This document shows, piece after piece, positions 58,687 to 64,000 of a DNA stretch of 64,000 nt. This stretch comes from Pseudomonas benzenivorans (lineage in GTDB: Bacteria > Pseudomonadota > Gammaproteobacteria > Pseudomonadales > Pseudomonadaceae). The notes below the pieces were generated by a model that was not told the DNA's origin, did not search any database, and saw only the letters and a list, made by a program, of their open reading frames with translations. Both the position numbers and the translations under genes were made by a program. The stretch's first letter is position 1, and each line of letters starts with the position of its first letter. The DNA lies in the NCBI RefSeq assembly GCF_900100495.1, contig NZ_FNCT01000003.1, positions 124,001 through 188,000 of the forward strand, read 5' to 3'.

Positions 58687-59489
58687 AACCGGCTGCTTTC
58701 GATTACGTACGCGCCGAGAGCCGCCGCCAGGTACTCGAGCTGCTCGCCGAGTATGGCCAGGAGGCACGCATCATTGCCGGCGGTCAGTCGCTGATGGCGG
58801 TGCTGAACATGCGCCTGGCCCAACCCAAGCTGCTGATCGACATCAATCAGGTCGACGAGCTGGCCTATATCGAGCTGCGCAAGGACTGCCTGGCGGTGGG
58901 CGCCGCGGTACGCCAGGCGCAGCTGCTGGCGCGGCCGACGCTGGCCGACGAGGTGCCGCTGCTGGCCCTGGCGATGCCCTGGATCGGCCACTTCCAGACC
59001 CGCAACCGTGGCACCGTGTGCGGCTCTGTGGCCCACGCCGACCCTAGTGCCGAGCTGCCACTGAGCCTGGTGACCTTAGGTGGCGAGATCGTCCTGGAGT
59101 CGATCAAGGGAAAGCGCGTGATCAAGGCTGCCGAGTTCTTCCAGGGCATTCTCACCACCGACAAACGCGCCGACGAACTGGTCGTCGAGGTGCGCTTCCC
59201 GCTCAAGCGCGAGGGCATCATTTATCGCTTCCAGGAAATCGCCATGCGCCACGGCGACTTCGCCATCGTCTCGCTGGCCGCCTGTATCGGCCTCGACGAG
59301 GTGCGCCTGGGTGTCGGCGGGGTCGCCGATCGCCCGGTGATGTGCAGCCTGCCGCGCGGTGCCGCGTTACCGGACGCGCTCAACGAAACCGCCTGGTCGC
59401 TTGATGCCCAGGACGATGTGCATGCCAGCGCGGCCTACCGCCGGCAACTGGTTCGCGAGCTGGGTCACCGTCTCATCGAAGGAGTCTGA
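58683..59489 (+). CDS. hmfB: Furoyl-CoA dehydrogenase FAD subunit
   Basis: The 268-residue protein is a CoxM/xanthine-dehydrogenase FAD subunit with the FAD motif Ile-Ile-Ala-Gly-Gly-Gln-Ser-Leu (about 30-37) and Asn-Arg-Gly-Thr-Val-Cys-Gly-Ser-Val-Ala-His-Ala-Asp (about 103-115). It passes electrons between the iron-sulfur subunit and the acceptor. Its ATG overlaps the stop of the large subunit by four bases; GGAGG lies upstream. Confidence 0.78.
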   Translation: MKPAAFDYVRAESRRQVLELLAEYGQEARIIAGGQSLMAVLNMRLAQPKLLIDINQVDELAYIELRKDCLAVGAAVRQAQLLARPTLADEVPLLALAMPWIGHFQTRNRGTVCGSVAHADPSAELPLSLVTLGGEIVLESIKGKRVIKAAEFFQGILTTDKRADELVVEVRFPLKREGIIYRFQEIAMRHGDFAIVSLAACIGLDEVRLGVGGVADRPVMCSLPRGAALPDALNETAWSLDAQDDVHASAAYRRQLVRELGHRLIEGV

Positions 59490-59491
59490 AC

Positions 59492-59992
59492 ATGCGCGTA
59501 ACCGCCGAACAACGTTTTGCCGTCCGTCTCGAGCTCAATGGCCGCACGCGCGAAGGCCTGGCCGAGCCGCGTACCCAGTTGTGCGATTTCCTGCGCCACG
59601 ACCTCGGCGCCACAGGCGTCCATGTCGGCTGCGAACACGGCGTCTGCGGCGCCTGCACGGTGCTGGTGGACGGCGTCGCCATGCGCTCCTGCCTGATGCT
59701 CGCCGTGCAGGCCCACGAACGGCGCATCGAGACAGTCGAATCGCTGGCCGACGACGACACGCTCAGCGACCTGCAGCAGGCATTCCGCCGTAATCACGCC
59801 CTGCAGTGCGGTTTCTGCACTGCGGGCATCCTCATGTCCTGCGTGGATTTCCTCGAGCGGCAGCCCGACCCGAGCGAGGCCGAAGTGCGCGACATGCTTT
59901 CCGGGCACCTGTGCCGCTGTACCGGTTACACCGGCATCGTCCAGGCGGTGCTCGAAGTGGCCGCCCAACGTCAAACGAACGAAGAGGTATAA
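59492..59992 (+). CDS. hmfC: Furoyl-CoA dehydrogenase 2Fe-2S subunit
   Basis: The 166-residue protein has the plant-type 2Fe-2S site Cys47, Cys52, Cys55 and Cys67 and the second cluster site Cys106, Cys109, Cys141 and Cys143 (Cys-Gly-Phe-Cys and Cys-Arg-Cys-Thr-Gly-Tyr). It is a complete small subunit of molybdenum hydroxylases and starts two bases after the FAD subunit stop. Confidence 0.82.
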   Translation: MRVTAEQRFAVRLELNGRTREGLAEPRTQLCDFLRHDLGATGVHVGCEHGVCGACTVLVDGVAMRSCLMLAVQAHERRIETVESLADDDTLSDLQQAFRRNHALQCGFCTAGILMSCVDFLERQPDPSEAEVRDMLSGHLCRCTGYTGIVQAVLEVAAQRQTNEEV

Positions 59993-59997
59993 CAATA

Positions 59998-61530
59998 ATG
60001 TTCGATCTCGGACGCAGCTTCCTCGCTGCCGTAGAGCGCCGCCCACTGGCCATTGCGGTCAGCGACGGTACAGTGAAAAAAACCTACGAACAGTGGTTCG
60101 TCGATATCCAGTGTGCCGCCCACGGTCTCGAGTCACTCGGGCTGGGCAAGGGTGATCGTCTGCTGGTGGCGATGCAGAACCGCTGGCAGATGGCGACCTT
60201 GCATTGGGCCTGCCAGTTCGCCGGCATCGTCATGACTCCGCTGAACTGGCGTTCGACCGCCGAGGAGCTGACCTACTGCATAGAGGATGCGCAGATCCGC
60301 GCACTGGCCTACGACGACTCCACCGCTAATGCGGTGGCTGCCTGCACGGCCGCCATCGATCTACCGCGGATCGCCGTCGGTGAGCGAGCCGCCGCGGGCG
60401 ACCTGAGCTTCGCCGAGTTGTGCGCCGAGGCACCAACAGCGACTATCCTGCGTGCTACGCCCGAGGATTTTTCCCTGCTGCTCTATACCTCAGGCACCAC
60501 CAGCAAGCCCAAGGGCGTGCCGCGCCGGCATTGTGCCGAACGCGCCGCGGCGGTCGCCCATGTGGCGCAGAACCTTTATCGCCACGGCGAATGCACCCTC
60601 GGCGTAATGCCGCTCTACCACACCATGGGCGTGCGCTCGCTGCTGGCCATGGCGTTGATCGACGGGCATTTCGTCTGCGTACCGAAGTTCGACGTCGAGG
60701 CCACCCTGCAGGCTATCGAGCGGGAGCAGGTCAGCAACCTGTACCTGGTGCCGACCCTCTATCACATGCTTATCGAGCACCCGGCGTTCGCCCGCGAGCG
60801 GGTCGCCAGCGTGGAGAAGATCGGCTTCGCCGGCGCGCCAATGAGCGACGGACTGATGCGCCGCGTCGAGCAGGCATTCCAGCCGCAGTTGTTCGTTAAC
60901 CACTACGGCAGTTCGGAGATTTACACCTTCACCATCGACCAGCAGGCCAGCCGCAAGCCTGGTTCCTCAGGGCGCAGCGCGCTGAACCAGCGGGTGCGGG
61001 TGGTGCCGATCGACGCCGAATCGGCACAGGTGCAGACCAAGCCCATGGAGGAGGGCCAGATCATCGCCGACCTGGCCAGTGACGAGGCGTTCGAAGGCTA
61101 CCTGAACCGCCCCGAAGCCACTGCCAAGGCGCTGCGCGATGGCTGGTATTTCACCGGTGACACCGGCTATTTCGATGAGGACGGCGACCTGTTTGTCACC
61201 GGGCGGGTGGACGACCTGATCATCACCGGTGGCGAGAACGTCAGCCCGGTGGAGATCGAGAACGTGCTCTCACTGCACCCCGCCGTCGAGGAAGTGGTGG
61301 TGGTCGGTTTGCCGGACGAGCAGTGGGGCAAGATCATCGCCGCCTTCATCAAGCTGCGTGCCGAGGTCAGCGAAGGCGAACTGGATGCCCACTGCATCAC
61401 CTCCGGCCTGGCCAAGTTCAAGCGGCCGCGGCGTTACCAGTTCATCGAGCAGATTCCCAAATCCCCCGTTGGCAAGGTGCTGCGCCGCATCTTGCTGGCT
61501 CAGCACCAGGAACAGGCCCAAAAAGGCTGA
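59998..61530 (+). CDS. hmfD: 2-Furoyl-CoA synthetase-type AMP-binding ligase
   Basis: The 510-residue protein of the acyl-CoA synthetase family has the P-loop Thr-Ser-Gly-Thr-Thr-Ser-Lys-Pro-Lys-Gly (164-173), an A5-like Tyr-Gly-Ser-Ser-Glu, Thr-Gly-Asp-Thr-Gly-Tyr and the final Pro-Lys-Ser-Pro-Val-Gly-Lys-Val-Leu lysine motif. It activates the acid with ATP and CoA. The start at 59998 is the right length for the family; the longer frame reads back through the previous gene. By order the substrate is 2-furoate, although 4-hydroxybenzoate- or fatty-acyl-like ligases look similar. Confidence 0.75.
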   Translation: MFDLGRSFLAAVERRPLAIAVSDGTVKKTYEQWFVDIQCAAHGLESLGLGKGDRLLVAMQNRWQMATLHWACQFAGIVMTPLNWRSTAEELTYCIEDAQIRALAYDDSTANAVAACTAAIDLPRIAVGERAAAGDLSFAELCAEAPTATILRATPEDFSLLLYTSGTTSKPKGVPRRHCAERAAAVAHVAQNLYRHGECTLGVMPLYHTMGVRSLLAMALIDGHFVCVPKFDVEATLQAIEREQVSNLYLVPTLYHMLIEHPAFARERVASVEKIGFAGAPMSDGLMRRVEQAFQPQLFVNHYGSSEIYTFTIDQQASRKPGSSGRSALNQRVRVVPIDAESAQVQTKPMEEGQIIADLASDEAFEGYLNRPEATAKALRDGWYFTGDTGYFDEDGDLFVTGRVDDLIITGGENVSPVEIENVLSLHPAVEEVVVVGLPDEQWGKIIAAFIKLRAEVSEGELDAHCITSGLAKFKRPRRYQFIEQIPKSPVGKVLRRILLAQHQEQAQKG

Positions 61531-61557
61531 CCGCTAATTATCCCGAGGACATCTATC

Positions 61558-62361
61558 ATGCAACTGCAAGCAATCCAGCAATTTCTCGAAACCCCGTTCG
61601 ATGGCTTCCATGTCGAGGTCGATGCGGCCCGTGAGCGCGCCGATATCATCCTCAACCGTGCGCCGCTGAACGTCATCTCCATGGGCCAGCGCGACCAGCT
61701 GCGCCAGGTCTTCGAAGCGCTTGACGCGCATCCGCAGGTGCGCGTCATCGTGCTGCGCGCGGTGGGCGAGCACTTCTCCAGCGGCGGCGACATCAAGGGC
61801 TTCCTCGAGGCCTCGCCGGAGCACGTCTCCAAGCTGGCCTGGAACGTCGCCGCGCCGGTGCGCTGCGAGAAGCCGGTGATCGCCGCCAACCGTGGCTACA
61901 CCTTCGGCGTCGGTTTCGAGCTGTCGCTGGCCTGCGATTTCCGTATCGCCTCGGAGACTACTCGCTACGCATTGCCCGAGCAGAATCTCGGGCAGATCCC
62001 CGGCTCTGGTGGTTCGGCGCGCCTGCAGAAGATCATCGGCGTGGCCCGCACCAAGCACATGGTCATGCGCGCCAAGCGCATAAGCGGCGAACAGGCCTAC
62101 GAGTGGGGCATCGCCACCGAGTGCGTGGCGGACGCCGAGCTGGAAAGCACGGTAGACGCACTGGTCGATGAACTGCGGCGCTTCTCGCCGCTGGCCCAGC
62201 GCACGGCCAAGCGCTTGATCAACGACAACGAAGACGCGCCGCTGAGCGTGGCCATCGAGATGGAAGGACACTGCTACAGCCGCCTGCGCAGCTCGTATGA
62301 CTTCAAGGAAGGCGTCGAGGCGTTCCACAGCAAGCGGCCGGCGGTATTTCGCGGCGAGTAA
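61558..62361 (+). CDS. hmfE: 2-Oxoglutaroyl-CoA hydrolase-type enoyl-CoA hydratase family enzyme
   Basis: The 267-residue crotonase-fold protein has the oxyanion-hole stretch Ser-Ser-Gly-Gly-Asp-Ile-Lys (76-82) and Gly-Val-Gly-Phe-Glu-Leu-Ser-Leu-Ala-Cys-Asp. It lies 27 bases after the ligase gene with AGGA upstream. HmfE releases 2-oxoglutarate from its CoA thioester in the furoate pathway; the exact reaction is inferred from operon order. Confidence 0.72.
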   Translation: MQLQAIQQFLETPFDGFHVEVDAARERADIILNRAPLNVISMGQRDQLRQVFEALDAHPQVRVIVLRAVGEHFSSGGDIKGFLEASPEHVSKLAWNVAAPVRCEKPVIAANRGYTFGVGFELSLACDFRIASETTRYALPEQNLGQIPGSGGSARLQKIIGVARTKHMVMRAKRISGEQAYEWGIATECVADAELESTVDALVDELRRFSPLAQRTAKRLINDNEDAPLSVAIEMEGHCYSRLRSSYDFKEGVEAFHSKRPAVFRGE

Positions 62362-62444
62362 TCTTCCCGTCGGGGCTTGCCTGCGGCAGGCCTCGGCAGA
62401 CAACGGCCATACCGCAGTACAACAACAATCGCGGAGAACGGGTC

Positions 62445-63686
62445 ATGCCTGGCAATAAAGCGAACACTATTTTTGCACCACCTACTGGCGCCTCATCGGG
62501 CTACTCACTCCGAGAGGCATTCACCATCAAGTCGGTCAGCGCCGGGGTAGTAGCCGCGCTGTTCGGCTGTTCCGGGCCTGCGCTGATCGTCATCAGCGCC
62601 GCCGAAGCCGGCCATTTGAGCGATGGCCAGACGGTTGCCTGGCTATTCGCCATCTACGTGCTCGGCGGACTGATCAGCATCGGCATGGCGCTGCGCTACC
62701 GCCAGCCGATCTGCGGCGCTTATTCGATCCCTGGCGCGGCGATCATGATCGCGGCACTTGGCGGTCTGGACTTTCGCGAGGCGGTCGGCGCCTTCATCAT
62801 GAGCGGCGCGCTGGTCTTGCTGCTCGGCTTGAGCGGGGTGATCGGCAAGTTGATGCGCTGGCTGCCGATGCCCATCGTCATGGCGATGATCGCCGGGGCG
62901 ATGATCCGCTTTGGTGTCGGCGCGGTAGAAGCGGTCGGCAGCGTTCCGCTGATGGCCGGTTTGGCGGCGCTGACCTACTTCCTGGTCATGCGATTCGTCA
63001 AGGCGGTGCCGCCGGTGCTGGCTGCCGGGGTGGTGGGCTTCGCCGCGGCCTTGGCGCTGGGCCTGCTGAAACCGGCGGATGTGGATATCGCCTTCGTCAT
63101 GCCGGCTTTCACCACTCCCATGTTCACCTTGGCTACCTTCTTTGCCATATCGGTGCCGCTGGCGGCGCTGGTAATCGGTGCCGAGAATGCCCAGGCCACC
63201 GGCGTGCTGATGGTCGAGGGCTACAAGCCACCGGTCAATGCGATGACCGTGGTGAGCGGCGTGGGCGGCATGCTGGCCGGGTTGTTGGGCGGGCACAACG
63301 CCAATATCGCCGGGCCGATGACGGCGATCTGCGGTTCCGAGCAAGCCGGCGACGATCCGCGTCAACGCTACGGAGCGACCCTGGTCAATGGCGTACTGTT
63401 CGCCCTGTTTGGCGTATTCGCCGGTGTCGCCGTGCCGTTCATCCTCGCCTTGCCGCGCGAGTTGATTCTGGTGATTGCCGGCCTGGCGATGATCGGCGTT
63501 TTGCTCAGCGCGTTGCAGCAGGCCTTCCACAAAGAAACCGGTTGCCAGATCGGTGCATTCGTCGCCCTGGTGGTGGCTATGAGCAAGTTCAGCCTGTTCG
63601 GCATCAGCGCACCGTTCTGGGCGCTGGTGATCGGCGTGGCAGTGTCCTGGTTGCTCGGCGAGTTGCGCCGTGAGCGGGCCGCCTAG
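62445..63686 (+). CDS. benE: BenE-family aromatic acid transporter
   Basis: The 413-residue inner-membrane protein has about 12 helices and the BenE/benzoate:H+ symporter family features: Gly-Cys-Ser-Gly-Pro-Ala-Leu-Ile-Val near helix 1, Gly-Ala-Tyr-Ser-Ile-Pro-Gly-Ala-Ala, and a Gly-Gly-His-Asn-Ala-Asn-Ile-Ala-Gly-Pro motif in the middle. A GGAGAA lies before its ATG. It follows hmfE by 83 bases, so it probably brings the aromatic or heteroaromatic acid into the cell. Confidence 0.88.
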   Translation: MPGNKANTIFAPPTGASSGYSLREAFTIKSVSAGVVAALFGCSGPALIVISAAEAGHLSDGQTVAWLFAIYVLGGLISIGMALRYRQPICGAYSIPGAAIMIAALGGLDFREAVGAFIMSGALVLLLGLSGVIGKLMRWLPMPIVMAMIAGAMIRFGVGAVEAVGSVPLMAGLAALTYFLVMRFVKAVPPVLAAGVVGFAAALALGLLKPADVDIAFVMPAFTTPMFTLATFFAISVPLAALVIGAENAQATGVLMVEGYKPPVNAMTVVSGVGGMLAGLLGGHNANIAGPMTAICGSEQAGDDPRQRYGATLVNGVLFALFGVFAGVAVPFILALPRELILVIAGLAMIGVLLSALQQAFHKETGCQIGAFVALVVAMSKFSLFGISAPFWALVIGVAVSWLLGELRRERAA

Positions 63687-63747
63687 AGTCGCGTTGCCGT
63701 CGGCCAGTAACGACAAATCGCACACTTCTTAAACGTTGTATCCCACG

Positions 63748-63799
63748 AGAGTTCCCACTGCCACACATGGACCTGCAAGAGGCCCGTGGGAACTCTTTT
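63748..63799 (+). terminator. Long-loop terminator or attenuator between the transporter and porin genes
   Basis: AGAGTTCCCAC (63748-63758) pairs perfectly with GTGGGAACTCT (63786-63796), followed by TTT. The 27-base loop is long for a terminator. It precedes the OprD-type gene by about 35 bases and so may set the ratio of transporter to porin mRNA. Confidence 0.55.
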
Positions 63800-63834
63800 G
63801 CCTAAAAACCTAATAAGAAAGAGAACTTACAACA

Positions 63835-64000
63835 ATGATCTTTCCCTTAACTCGCCCATGCAAACCCACCCATTGCCTGATCTACACCGGCTTGCTGCTG
63901 GGGTTGCCGTTCCAGGTTTTGGCTGCCGACAGCGATTTTTTCAAGGACGCCAAGGCGACCCTGCAAGCACGCAATTACTACTTCAGTCGCGACTTCTCCG
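63835..64000 (+). CDS. OprD-family outer-membrane porin, partial
   Basis: The frame is cut by the window edge after 55 residues. A signal peptide ends Val-Leu-Ala-Ala, followed by Asp-Phe-Phe-Lys-Asp-Ala-Lys-Ala-Thr-Leu-Gln-Ala-Arg-Asn-Tyr-Tyr-Phe. This is the start of OprD/BenF-type porins that take up aromatic acids. It most likely admits the substrate of the hmf operon. Confidence 0.82.
   Translation, partial: MIFPLTRPCKPTHCLIYTGLLLGLPFQVLAADSDFFKDAKATLQARNYYFSRDFS

Noticed and set aside
1..64000. CRISPR arrays, tRNA or rRNA genes and ICE att sites
   Set aside because: I saw no regularly spaced repeats, no tRNA-like clover-leaf end and no rRNA sequence; an att repeat cannot be recognised without the other ICE end.

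Overview
The window is GC-rich and reads as a Pseudomonas-type gammaproteobacterial chromosome (Pseudomonas sensu lato). Most of it, about 1-49 kb, is the interior of an integrative and conjugative element (ICE) of the PFGI-1/ICEclc/PAGI-2 class. The rest, from about 53.3 kb, looks like host chromosome carrying an aromatic-acid catabolic operon. No tRNA, rRNA, CRISPR array, integrase or convincing att site is visible.

Layout. 1-2370 (minus): mating-pore genes (TraH-like, TraU-like, thioredoxin-fold-like). 2587-8197 (plus): low-GC cargo, comprising an AAA/STAND-like ATPase, a small protein, a caspase/CHAT-like His-Cys protein and an Mrr-like nuclease relative, then six small, mostly unknown genes. 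8.3-8.7 kb: the 3' remnant of an IS5-family element. 8699-14351 (minus): a GspC-like protein, two RHS/YD-repeat proteins and a membrane-anchored putative immunity protein. 14665-23808 (minus): the type IV secretion operon (DsbC/G-like protein, VirB4-like ATPase, lipoprotein, VirB10/TraB-like, TraK-like and small membrane subunits). 24055-30404: a second cargo block (His-tailed EamA transporter, MFS transporter, SdiA-regulated-type protein, retropepsin-like protein, OmpR-type two-component system). 30487-36218 (minus): coupling protein TraD and accessory transfer proteins. 36490-39801 (plus): an unrecognised protein of 1103 aa. 39851-48873 (minus): the ICE maintenance module (SNF2-like helicase, methyltransferase, DUF6927, DUF3275, RadC, DUF3577 and small proteins).

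The maintenance module shows the clearest unexplained structure. Almost every gene is preceded by a GC-rich hairpin, and two operon heads carry homologous leaders of about 140-150 nt (47881-48026 and 48953-49090). Each leader begins just downstream of a sigma70-like promoter with exact 17-nt spacing. The two copies differ by compensatory base changes in several helices, one of them a pseudoknot, so they are very probably structured 5'-UTR RNAs, perhaps of the radC-motif class.

The ICE's right end appears degraded. The expected partition, replication and integrase genes are absent; instead there are a few accessory genes, a complete IS5-family element (52115-53307) and a PAS-GGDEF-EAL gene broken by that IS, by a nonsense codon and by loss of its 5' end. 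From 55.7 kb runs a plus-strand operon whose content and order match hmfABCDE for 2-furoate breakdown, followed by a BenE-type transporter and an OprD-type porin cut by the window edge.

How it works together: TraD recruits DNA to the T4SS encoded on both sides of the cargo, and the maintenance module supports replication and persistence. The cargo supplies possible anti-phage or self-killing functions, a polymorphic toxin and envelope/sensing functions. All functional statements rest on motifs and gene order read by eye; no database search was run.
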